The position numbers and the translations under genes are program-made. Shown one piece after another: positions 8,119-16,621 of a stretch of 64,000 nt of DNA. This stretch comes from Pedobacter sp. D749 (lineage in GTDB: Bacteria > Bacteroidota > Bacteroidia > Sphingobacteriales > Sphingobacteriaceae), in the NCBI RefSeq assembly GCF_019317285.1, contig NZ_CP079218.1:3410001-3474000 (forward strand), written 5' to 3'. Position 1 is the first letter of the stretch, and every line of letters begins with the position of its first letter. The notes beneath the pieces were generated by a model. It was given only the letters and a program-made list of their open reading frames with translations, made no database searches and was not told the origin of the DNA.

Positions 8119-9048
8119 ATGGCAGCAGAAAAACTATCAACCCGACATCTTTTAGGCATTAAAGATATTAACCGGAATGATATCGAATTGATTTTCGAAA
8201 CTGCAGATAATTTCAAGGAAGTGATTAACAGGCCGATCAAAAAGGTTCCATCCCTCCGCGACATTACCATTGCCAATATCTTTTTCGAAAACTCTACCCG
8301 TACCAAACTTTCTTTCGAACTTGCTGAAAAGAGACTTTCAGCTGATGTGGTTAATTTTGCCGCTTCGTCATCGTCGGTAAGCAAAGGCGAAACCCTGATC
8401 GATACCGTAAACAACATCTTATCAATGAAAGTTGATATGGTAGTAATGCGTCATCCTTATGCCGGAGCAGGTCAGTTTTTAAGTAAACATGTAAAGGCTC
8501 AAATTGTAAATGCCGGAGATGGTGCACATGAACACCCAACTCAAGCCTTACTTGATGCCTTCTCCATCCGCCAGAAACTGGGCGATGTAGCTGGTAAAAA
8601 AGTAGTAATTGTGGGCGATATCCTGCACTCTCGTGTAGCCATCTCAAACATTCTTTGCCTGCAGCGTTTAGGCGCTGAAGTAATGGTTTGCGGTCCTACA
8701 ACCTTAATTCCTAAACATATCCATCAATTGGGTGTAAAGGTCGAGCATAATTTAATTAAAGCCCTAAACTGGTGCGACGTCGCAAATATGCTGCGCATCC
8801 AATTGGAGCGTCAAGACATTAAATATTTCCCATCTTTAAGGGAGTATGCCATGATGTATGGCCTAAACAAACAGATTTTAGATAATCTTGATAAAGAAAT
8901 CATCGTCATGCATCCCGGCCCAATAAACAGAGGTGTTGAGATTACCAGCGACGTAGCCGACAGCAAACAATCTATTATTTTAGAACAAGTAGAAAACGGA
9001 GTTGCGGTGCGAATGGCGGTATTGTATCTGTTGGCAAGTCAGGGGTAG
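8119..9048 (+). CDS. pyrB: Aspartate carbamoyltransferase catalytic subunit
   Basis: Catalyses carbamoyl phosphate + aspartate to carbamoyl aspartate, the committed step of pyrimidine synthesis. The carbamoyl-phosphate loop is S59-T60-R61-T62 (FFENSTRTKLSFE), with HPTQALLD and MHPGPINRGVE further on, all diagnostic. The length of 309 residues is standard. No pyrI regulatory subunit is adjacent. It is probably co-transcribed with pyrR. Confidence 0.97.
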   Translation: MAAEKLSTRHLLGIKDINRNDIELIFETADNFKEVINRPIKKVPSLRDITIANIFFENSTRTKLSFELAEKRLSADVVNFAASSSSVSKGETLIDTVNNILSMKVDMVVMRHPYAGAGQFLSKHVKAQIVNAGDGAHEHPTQALLDAFSIRQKLGDVAGKKVVIVGDILHSRVAISNILCLQRLGAEVMVCGPTTLIPKHIHQLGVKVEHNLIKALNWCDVANMLRIQLERQDIKYFPSLREYAMMYGLNKQILDNLDKEIIVMHPGPINRGVEITSDVADSKQSIILEQVENGVAVRMAVLYLLASQG

Positions 9049-9637
9049 ATTAGTTCAATAGTTCATTTATCATTGGTTCATTGGTGCAGGATGCATAGTT
9101 TAGCATGGCGCATTGATAATCTAATCGTTCATTAATCAATAGTTCATTGGTGCACGGTGCATAGACTAGCATGGGGTATTGATAATTGTTTATTTCTCCA
9201 TGTTGCAGAGTATTATGCTCTCTATTTATCATTGCTTACTGGACTTTGTTCATTTGTAATCGATCATTACACGATGAAAATAATGAACTCTACACAAACA
9301 GTCAACTGATGTAAACAACTAACCAATTATCCTTCTACGCGATTTCTACATAGATTACCTACAGCAAGACAGGTTTCTTTGGGAAAAGCCCCTCTGCAAT
9401 GACTGATGGTGGGACTAATAAACCAACGACAAACCAACCAATAAACCTCTACCGGATGCGGCAGTACCAATGACGAATGAACTAATGACCAATGAACCTA
9501 ACTTTTCCACATTCGTTCACCACTGAATACCAAACCAAAAATCCTATCGTTAATTTGTGTTATTAACAGATGTTAATTACTTCTGTTGATAAGCTTTGAT
9601 ACTATTTCTAATTTAGTACCAACCATATTTGAAACCA
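9049..9637. other. Intergenic region with degenerate GTTCATTGGT-type repeats
   Basis: No gene is supported; the 60-codon minus-strand frame here only reads the repeats. A 50-base unit occurs at 9071-9120 and 9137-9186, a 66-base period. Short words such as TTCATTGGT recur, and similar words appear at 60975-61010. A weak -7-like CATATTTG at 9624-9631 lies just before the TPR gene. Confidence 0.6.
9071..9186. repeat. Two-copy imperfect direct repeat, 66-bp period
   Basis: Both copies share TTCATTGGTGCA, then GTGCATAG or ATGCATAG, then TAGCATGG, and end TATTGATAAT or CATTGATAAT, with scattered substitutions. Confidence 0.75.
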
Positions 9638-12600
9638 ATGCAGAAAAAATACTTACTAATTCCGCTAATTTTAGCTGGAAGTTTTAGCACTTATGCTCAG
9701 GTTAGCGCAGTGCAGAACCTCAACAAAAACTATCAAACGGGCTTAGAATTATTAGACAAAGAAAAATACACTGCAGCTGCACAACAGTTTAAACTTGTTG
9801 AGCTGCAACGTTATAAACCTTCTACCCAGACAGAGAGTAACGCCGAATTATCTTTACTGAAAGAGAACGCAAAATTTTATGCCGCCGTTTGCGCACTGGA
9901 GTTAACCAATGCAGATGCTGAAAGTTTATTTCAGGCCTTTATCCGGGATTACCCGTTAAATCCGAACACCAAACTTGCTTATTTCTATGTTGGAAAAACT
10001 TATTTCAACCAGAAAAACTATAAAAAAGCTTTAGAATGGTTCGAAAAAACAGATCCTTCTACACTTTCTGGCAAGCAGAGAAACGAATATCAGTTTAAAC
10101 AGGGTTACGCCTATTTTGAACTTAAAGACTACGAAAAAGCAGAACCTTTATTCGAAAAAGTTAAAAAAGAAGAGGGCGATTTTCAGGAAAGCGCTACTTA
10201 CTACTTTGCTTATATCAATTACTTAAACAAAGAGTATAAAACAGCTTTAGCTAACTTCGAAAAATTAAAGGGCTCTCCTACTTATGAGGCGAGTTATCCC
10301 TACTACATCACTTCGATGTACTATCTTGATGAGCGTTACGATGATGTAATCAGCTATGCTTTGGCATCAATTCAAAAAACCAAACAGCAATTCGAACCAG
10401 AAATGTTGAGTTTGGTTGCGGCATCGTACTTTGCAAAATCTGAATTTAAAAATGCTGAAAAGTATTTCGCCGAATATTATGCAAAAGATAAAAGCGAAAC
10501 CAAGAACAATCTCTTCATCTACCAATATGGATATTCATTGTTTCAGAATAAAAAATACAAAGAGTCTGTTGCCGTTTTAGAAAAGTTGAATACTGATGAC
10601 GTTTACCTGCAAAACGGTATGCATACGCTGGGTAAAGCATTTATACAGTTGGGCAACAAGCAAAAAGCGCAAAGTGCTTTTTTCAGGGCTTCGCGTTTAA
10701 GTTTTGATAAGGGTATACAGGAAGAAGCCTGGTTAAACTATGCCAAATTAAGTTACGAATTAGAATTCCACCAGCAAGCTTTAGAGGCTACGCAGGGTTT
10801 CTTAAAAACTTTCCCAAAATCTCGTAAAATAAATGAGGCAAAAACCTTATTAGGTGAAGTTTTATTAACCACCAAAAACTACCAGGCAGCTGTTGATATT
10901 CTTGAGCCAATTCCGGATAAAAACCTTGAGGCCAAAGAAGCTTATCAAAAGGTAACCTATTTCCGTGGATTAGAGTTTTATAACGAGAGGGCTTTCCCAA
11001 ATGCATTATCCATGTTTTTACGTTCTGAGACGTTCCCGGAAGACAATGAGATCAATGCATTAAATACTTACTGGAAAGCAGAATCAATGTACGAACTGCG
11101 TAAGTATGGCGAAGCGGTTAGCACTTTCGAGAAATTTTTAAAGATGCCGGATGCCGATAAAACAGGCGTTTACAATTTCGCGAATTATGCTTTGGCTTAT
11201 GCTGCTTTCGAAGATGAGAAATACAGCAAAGCAGCTACTTATTTCGAAAAATTCCTTGCTGGTAATGATAAAGATCAAAAAACCATTGATGATGCGACCA
11301 TTCGTTTAGCCGATTCGTATTTTGTAAATAAGAACTATGGTGATGCAATGGCTAATTACAATAAAATCATCAGCCGCAAAACAACTTCTGAAGATTATGC
11401 CACTTTCCAAAAAGGAATGATCCAGGGATTGGAAACGCAGTATGATGCGAAAATTGCAACGATGCAAAGTTTGTTAAATACTTTTCCAAATTCAAATTAT
11501 GCTGATGATGCCGGCTTCGAAACCGCTTATACTTATTTCAACAAAGGCGATTTTGATAAATCTAAATCAGATCTTGTTGCATTAGTGGCCAAATACCCAC
11601 GCAGTAGCTATGTAGCGAAAGCCTTAGTTACCATTGGCTTGGTTCAATACAACCAAGACCAGGATGATGCCGCTTTAGAATCGTTCAAAAAAGTAATCCG
11701 CGATTACCCAACTGCCGACGAAGCTAAACAGGCAATGGAATCGATCAAGAACATTTATGTAGACCGTGGAGACGCGAATGGTTTTATCGCTTACGCAGCA
11801 ACTACTCCACTTGGAAATTACTCTGGTTCTGAACAGGATAACATCGTTTTTGCCGCAGCCAATAATACCTATCTAAAAGGAGATGCCAATGGTGCATTCC
11901 AGGCAGTAAATGCTTATTTCGATAAATTCCCTAAGGCCAACCATGAAAAAGAAGCTAAATTTATCAGGGCAGAATCGTTGGTTAAATTAGGTCGTCCGGA
12001 TGAAGCCATTCCAGATTACGAATTTATCTTAAACGACTGGACGAGCGATTACACCGAACGTTCTTTGGTAAGTATCTCTCAACTCTTCTTAAATCAGAAA
12101 AAATACAACGAAGCGATTGTTTACCTGAAAAGATTAGAGACTACAACCGATTACAAATCGCACTATAGCTTTGCCATCAATAATTTATTAAAGGCTTACA
12201 CGGCCTTAAACATGCCTGATGACATGCTTAAGTATGCACAGCTGACCAAAGAATCGGAAAAAGCTTCGGAAGAAGAAAAAAACAGTTCGAGCTTATACTC
12301 TGGTAAAGCTTACTTGTTAAAAGGCGATACTACCACAGCCATCAAAGAATTTAAAAATGTAGTGGCTAAAACAAAAACAATTGCCGCTGCCGAAGCAAAA
12401 TACAATCTGGCTTTATTAGAATACAACAAAGGTGATTTCAAAACTTCATCTAAAACCTGTTTTGATCTGGTTAACAACATGGCCGCTTACGATTATTGGG
12501 TAGCAAAGGCATTTATCCTTTTATCTGATAATTATGTGGCATTAAAAGACAATTTACAGGCAAAAAGTACACTTCTCAGTATAATTGATAATTACGAAGG

Positions 12601-12661
12601 CAAGGACGATATCATTCCTACAGCCAAAGAAAAACTAGAAAAACTAAACCAGAAGAAGTAG
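9638..12661 (+). CDS. Large tetratricopeptide-repeat protein, exported
   Basis: A 1007-residue protein with a signal peptide (IPLILAGSFSTYAQ) and TPR-like helical repeats along nearly its whole length, for example YYVGKTYFNQKNYKKALEWF-like units repeated about every 34 residues. TPR scaffolds of this kind usually mediate protein assembly in the periplasm or at the outer membrane. ATG 9638 is preferred over TTG 9629 because the latter overlaps a -7-like box and 9638 opens directly into the signal peptide. The next gene, an outer-membrane barrel, follows after 4 bases, so the two probably work together. The precise role is unknown. Confidence 0.85.
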   Translation: MQKKYLLIPLILAGSFSTYAQVSAVQNLNKNYQTGLELLDKEKYTAAAQQFKLVELQRYKPSTQTESNAELSLLKENAKFYAAVCALELTNADAESLFQAFIRDYPLNPNTKLAYFYVGKTYFNQKNYKKALEWFEKTDPSTLSGKQRNEYQFKQGYAYFELKDYEKAEPLFEKVKKEEGDFQESATYYFAYINYLNKEYKTALANFEKLKGSPTYEASYPYYITSMYYLDERYDDVISYALASIQKTKQQFEPEMLSLVAASYFAKSEFKNAEKYFAEYYAKDKSETKNNLFIYQYGYSLFQNKKYKESVAVLEKLNTDDVYLQNGMHTLGKAFIQLGNKQKAQSAFFRASRLSFDKGIQEEAWLNYAKLSYELEFHQQALEATQGFLKTFPKSRKINEAKTLLGEVLLTTKNYQAAVDILEPIPDKNLEAKEAYQKVTYFRGLEFYNERAFPNALSMFLRSETFPEDNEINALNTYWKAESMYELRKYGEAVSTFEKFLKMPDADKTGVYNFANYALAYAAFEDEKYSKAATYFEKFLAGNDKDQKTIDDATIRLADSYFVNKNYGDAMANYNKIISRKTTSEDYATFQKGMIQGLETQYDAKIATMQSLLNTFPNSNYADDAGFETAYTYFNKGDFDKSKSDLVALVAKYPRSSYVAKALVTIGLVQYNQDQDDAALESFKKVIRDYPTADEAKQAMESIKNIYVDRGDANGFIAYAATTPLGNYSGSEQDNIVFAAANNTYLKGDANGAFQAVNAYFDKFPKANHEKEAKFIRAESLVKLGRPDEAIPDYEFILNDWTSDYTERSLVSISQLFLNQKKYNEAIVYLKRLETTTDYKSHYSFAINNLLKAYTALNMPDDMLKYAQLTKESEKASEEEKNSSSLYSGKAYLLKGDTTTAIKEFKNVVAKTKTIAAAEAKYNLALLEYNKGDFKTSSKTCFDLVNNMAAYDYWVAKAFILLSDNYVALKDNLQAKSTLLSIIDNYEGKDDIIPTAKEKLEKLNQKK

Positions 12662-12665
12662 CATT

Positions 12666-14363
12666 ATGAAATCGATTAAATATATATATAGTTCACTGTT
12701 TTTTTTAGCTGCTGGATTAATGACTGCTCAGGCACAGGATAAAAAAACTGAGGAAAAAGGGGTGGTAAACGAGGAGATTGAAGTAGTGCGCCCATATAAG
12801 CCAATTTTGGCCGAAGCGGTAAAGTTGAGAAGAAGCCCGAATTTGGACGATGTTAAAACTTATAAGGCAAAATTAAACTATAGCATTTTAGATAGAAAGC
12901 TGGAGTTGAACAGCGATATCCAAAAGCTACAGGCACAGGCCTTAGCTGAAGAAAAAGCAAGCATTTTGGTTAACAACTACGTAAAAGGCGCATTCGGATC
13001 GTTGGGTACCCTTTTGGGCGAAGCCTATTTTAACACCGGCAAAGATGAAGGGCTACAAGTTGGTGGTTATTTTAAGCACTTTAGTCAGGAAGGAAAATTA
13101 AACAAACAGAACAGCAGCAACCAACAGTTAAGTGTTTTTGGTCGCAGTATTTTAGATGAAAATACCGTAAGTGGCCGCATCAATTTTGAGCGTAACGGCA
13201 CTTATTTTTACGGTATAGATGATGTCCGGCCAACCCTAAATCCAAATCCGGATAAACAGGCTTTAACTACCATCGAATTAGAAGGCGAACTGGTGAAAAA
13301 CTTTACTGAAGATGAAGATGCTTTTAGTTATGCTTTAAAAGCGAATGGTTATATCTGGAACGATAAATTTAGCGCCAAAGAAAATTACCTCAGCTTAAAC
13401 GGTTATGTAAACAAACGTATCAATTCTTTAAACCTTGGCTTAGCTGCATCAACCGAATTTGGAAACACGAAAGATGCTTTAACCAGTGTTGGCAATAACC
13501 TGTTGCGTTTAAACCCTTATATCCGTTTACAGGTTAAAGGTGCTAAAATTACTGCAGGAGTTAATTTTGTACAGGAATTTGGCGCCTACAGCAGTTCAAA
13601 GATATTCCCTGCAATTACTGCTGACTTCACGCTGATTCCTGATTATCTGCAGGTTTTTGGGGAGGTTAAGGGAGATGTAAACAGAAACTCTTTAAAAGGT
13701 TTTACAGATGAAAACCCCTGGCTAAACAGCAATATCCTAGTGAAAAACACAGTGGAAAAATTAAGTTTCAGTGCAGGTATTAAGGGTACTGGCGGACCAG
13801 GTTTTGGTTACAAAGCCCGTATCTATGTAAAACAGTTTGATGATATGCCTTTGTTCGTAAATAACTTTACTGACTTTAATAAGTTTGATGTGATATACGA
13901 TTTCGGTAAAACAAAATTAACGGGTTTAGAAGGAGAAATTTCTGTTCAGGTAAGTGATGCTTTAAAATGGACAGGTAAATTAAACGTCGACGATTGGAAG
14001 CCTGCTTCCGAAACTTACTCCTGGTTTAAACCGGGTTTAAAAGTGAGCTCGAACTTTATGTATACTTTTAACAAAAAACTAAGTTTTAATGCTGGTGTTG
14101 TGATCCAGGATGACGTAAAAGCTAAAGTATACACGGGTGCTCCTGTTCCCGCTTCACAATACGTAATTCCAAATACTAATATAGAACTTATTGAAACGGT
14201 TAAAGGTTATGTAGATTTAGGGCTAGGTGCAGATTACAGGATCAATAAAAAATTCTCTGTTTTTGCAAAAGCAAACAACATCTTAAATAAAAACTACAGT
14301 AGATATTTATACTATCAGGTTAATGGATTTAATATTTTCGGAGGCTTGACTTATTCATTTTAG
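12666..14363 (+). CDS. Outer-membrane beta-barrel protein, TonB-receptor-like without plug
   Basis: A 565-residue protein with a signal peptide ending AQAQ. A short conserved segment EIEVVRPYKPILAEAV (about residues 36-53) leads into a barrel of alternating hydrophobic/polar strands ending in ...FGGLTYSF, the terminal aromatic typical of outer-membrane barrels. The N-terminal plug of TonB-dependent receptors is not evident, and length is below that of SusC proteins. It is 4 bases downstream of the TPR protein and followed by a terminator, so the two form an operon. Automatic annotation would probably call it a TonB-dependent receptor; its substrate is unknown. Confidence 0.8.
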   Translation: MKSIKYIYSSLFFLAAGLMTAQAQDKKTEEKGVVNEEIEVVRPYKPILAEAVKLRRSPNLDDVKTYKAKLNYSILDRKLELNSDIQKLQAQALAEEKASILVNNYVKGAFGSLGTLLGEAYFNTGKDEGLQVGGYFKHFSQEGKLNKQNSSNQQLSVFGRSILDENTVSGRINFERNGTYFYGIDDVRPTLNPNPDKQALTTIELEGELVKNFTEDEDAFSYALKANGYIWNDKFSAKENYLSLNGYVNKRINSLNLGLAASTEFGNTKDALTSVGNNLLRLNPYIRLQVKGAKITAGVNFVQEFGAYSSSKIFPAITADFTLIPDYLQVFGEVKGDVNRNSLKGFTDENPWLNSNILVKNTVEKLSFSAGIKGTGGPGFGYKARIYVKQFDDMPLFVNNFTDFNKFDVIYDFGKTKLTGLEGEISVQVSDALKWTGKLNVDDWKPASETYSWFKPGLKVSSNFMYTFNKKLSFNAGVVIQDDVKAKVYTGAPVPASQYVIPNTNIELIETVKGYVDLGLGADYRINKKFSVFAKANNILNKNYSRYLYYQVNGFNIFGGLTYSF

Positions 14364-14398
14364 GATAAAGAAACCTTTAAAGTCTTAATGAAACAAAA

Positions 14399-14432
14399 AA
14401 ATGCCTTCCGAAATCGGGAGGCATTTTTTTAT
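14399..14432 (+). terminator. Terminator of the TPR/barrel operon
   Basis: An 11-bp stem (AATGCCTTCCG with CGGGAGGCATT, one G-T wobble) closing an AAAT loop at about 14399-14425 runs into T7, 36 bases after the barrel gene. Confidence 0.9.
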
Positions 14433-14922
14433 GGGCTGTTTAGTAAAATCTTCATTGCCTAAGTCTGTTTTCAAAAACAAAGTATTGGAATAACAGGTAT
14501 AATCATTTCGACCGTATCGTCATCCTATAGCTATCGGATGCGAGAAGGCTTTTTCAGCCGACAACCTGCCCCGATTTTCGGGGAAACAATCTTTCAACGA
14601 TCGCTGCCAGCGTGCGAATTAAAATTGCTTCGTTCCTCGCAATAACGATTTTTCTATTAGGGGTTTATCATTGATAGCGTAGTCCATTGACAGAATCTAT
14701 CAGTACGGCCGTCATTCTCGAGCAGGCGGGAATCTTAAAGCGCTTGCATTACGATTCCCAATCAAGTTGGGAATGACGATTCCTCGCAGCCTATAGTTCT
14801 CTAAAAATCTGTCACTCATATTGATTTTAATTAACCCTCAGACTGACGACCGTGGTGCTCAACTTAATAACATTGCATGAAAAAGCTTTCCCAGCAATGA
14901 TGCTATTTTAAGAAAATTATTT
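14433..14922. other. Intergenic region with palindromic repeat elements
   Basis: No gene is supported. It holds a degenerate element at about 14517-14650, starting CGTCATCCTATAGC and ending in GCTTCGTTCCTCGCAATAACG, related to the fragment at 1014-1058. A copy of the two-hairpin element follows at 14710-14778. Confidence 0.6.
14710..14778. repeat. Second copy of the two-hairpin intergenic element
   Basis: This is the reverse-complement form of the element at 5952-6023: CGTCATTC at one end, ATTCCCAATCAAGTTGGGAAT and GACG at the other, with the central word TAAAGCG...GCATTA conserved. One hairpin arm is degenerate. Confidence 0.8.
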
Positions 14923-14994
14923 TTACTTAAACCTATATCCTATTCCAATCCTAAAAACCTGATTAGTCTATTTAAAAGAGCCCAAACTATTGCT
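14923..14994 (-). pseudogene. Possible remnant of an outer-membrane barrel C-terminus
   Basis: Read on the minus strand, the last codons give QVFRIGIGYRFK followed by TAA, a typical final beta-strand of a Bacteroidetes outer-membrane protein. It is preceded by an in-frame stop and SNSLGSFK, then another stop. It lies just downstream of the SusD gene in the same orientation. It may be an eroded third gene of that operon, but the match is only 12-20 codons long. Confidence 0.3.
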
Positions 14995-15017
14995 TTATTA
15001 GACTAACTTAGGCTTGA

Positions 15018-16619
15018 TTACTTATCCCACCAAACTCTTGCAGTAAGCACATCGCCTCCAGCTATTCTTGCAACAGCAGCTTTATAATTCTGGGGGTTAT
15101 TCAGTACTTCGGTTGATAGGTAGATCATCCGGCGGGGAATAGTGCCATTGGTAATGTTACCCTTGTAGTTTATGGGAATAAGCTTAGGGTAATCGCTTCT
15201 TTTCCAATTTAACCAGGCTTCTATAAAATTGAAATTGGTACCCGTGGCTACCCAATACTGTGTATTGATTGAAGCTAATGCATTTTGTGAGCTACTTTCA
15301 TCAAGTGGGTTTTGGCTAACAAACGCAGTAATCTTATTGGCGTCAACCGTTGCGGATGGATCTAACTGGGCAAGTGACTGTATGGCTCCGGTTAATCCGT
15401 TAGTATAATGTTGTTTTGCCGTACCACTAGTATTCCAGCCCCTCACCTTAGCTTCGGCGAGTAAAAATTCAGTTTCAGCGTAACTCAGAATAAAAATCGG
15501 GCCGCTCAACTTAAGATATACTGCGGTACGTGGTCTGGAATATTTTCCGAGCGGCGCAAAATCACTTCCGCTGCCTGTACCACCCGGATAGTTTGGAGAA
15601 CGACTGATATCAGTTGCACCACCCTGCAGATCAAACCCATTAGGCATTCCCAACTGAACTGCTGCGTCGGTATTTCCGTTTAGGTTTTGATCTGAATTTT
15701 TAGTCAATCCATCTTTTGGTACTTCACCGATTACACCCAACCTAGGGTCGTTAGTATTCCTTAACTGATCGATTAAGGTTTTACTCCATCGAACTTCCAG
15801 GTAATCAGAAAAGGTTCTCAAAGCAAGTGATGTTCCGTTCTGGCTGTTAAATGAGGAGGCATCGGTTAACAGGATCGCATTGTCATTGATGCCTGTAAAG
15901 GTTTTATCAGCAACCTTCTCTGTCCAGTGCCTGGCTTTGTCCGGATCACTTTTGGTTAAGCGCATGGCAACCCTCAACATTAACGAGTAGCCAAACTTCT
16001 TCCATTTTTCAACATCTCCCTTATAAAAAAGATCGGCAGTAGGTCCTGGTTTTTCGGTATCCAGTTGCGCGGTGGCGGCATCAAGATCATTCAGCATTTG
16101 GTTATAAATATCTTCCTGCCGATCGTACACAGGGTATTTAATGCCCTGCATGGCCTTAACTGCCTCCTTATAAGGTACGTCACCATAGGTATCGGTAATT
16201 CTTTGTAAAACCAGCACGAACATGATATCGCCAATGGCAATCAGGTTTTTATACGCTACAGGATCTTTCAGTCTGGCCAGTCGTTGCATCTCTCTGATGG
16301 ATGAAGCATCCTTATATCCTTCGTCAAAAATACGCCCCTGATAATCGGTAAAACTGCCCACATTGATGTATTTATCTCCATTATTGTAATAATAATAGGT
16401 AGAGGCAAGCAATTGCATCATGGTACTTTGGTACAAAAGCTGATAGTACCCCAAATTAGCATATTTTAACTGCGCCTGGGCAAGCAGGCTATTGGGATCG
16501 TAATTACTTTCTGTCAGTTTGGTTGGATCGGTATTGATCTGATCTAACTTTGCTTTAGAACAGCTGCCCATTAAAGCCAGAAAAAAAACACCCAAAACAC
16601 ACCACTTTCTCATCACCAT
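15018..16619 (-). CDS. SusD/RagB-type surface glycan-binding lipoprotein
   Basis: A 533-residue lipoprotein of the SusD-like_2 branch. The signal peptide ends at C20 (FFLALMGSC), so it is lipid-anchored at the outer membrane. TPR-like helices and family features such as DTYGDVPYKEA (about 144-154) and the ending TARVWWDK are present. SusD proteins form the lid of a SusC transporter and bind the oligosaccharide. It starts 3 bases after its partner SusC gene. Methionine 3 (16613) is an equally possible start. Confidence 0.92.
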   Translation of the reverse strand: MVMRKWCVLGVFFLALMGSCSKAKLDQINTDPTKLTESNYDPNSLLAQAQLKYANLGYYQLLYQSTMMQLLASTYYYYNNGDKYINVGSFTDYQGRIFDEGYKDASSIREMQRLARLKDPVAYKNLIAIGDIMFVLVLQRITDTYGDVPYKEAVKAMQGIKYPVYDRQEDIYNQMLNDLDAATAQLDTEKPGPTADLFYKGDVEKWKKFGYSLMLRVAMRLTKSDPDKARHWTEKVADKTFTGINDNAILLTDASSFNSQNGTSLALRTFSDYLEVRWSKTLIDQLRNTNDPRLGVIGEVPKDGLTKNSDQNLNGNTDAAVQLGMPNGFDLQGGATDISRSPNYPGGTGSGSDFAPLGKYSRPRTAVYLKLSGPIFILSYAETEFLLAEAKVRGWNTSGTAKQHYTNGLTGAIQSLAQLDPSATVDANKITAFVSQNPLDESSSQNALASINTQYWVATGTNFNFIEAWLNWKRSDYPKLIPINYKGNITNGTIPRRMIYLSTEVLNNPQNYKAAVARIAGGDVLTARVWWDK

Positions 16620-16621
16620 CG

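Noticed and set aside
9071..9186. Possible CRISPR array
   Set aside because: There are only two imperfect copies, with no conserved short repeat and unique spacers, and no cas genes nearby.
9050..9232. Repeated minus-strand peptide with YAPCTNE and YASCTNEP units, resembling a small repeat protein
   Set aside because: The periodicity comes from a 66-bp DNA direct repeat in a non-coding gap; no signal, promoter or family.
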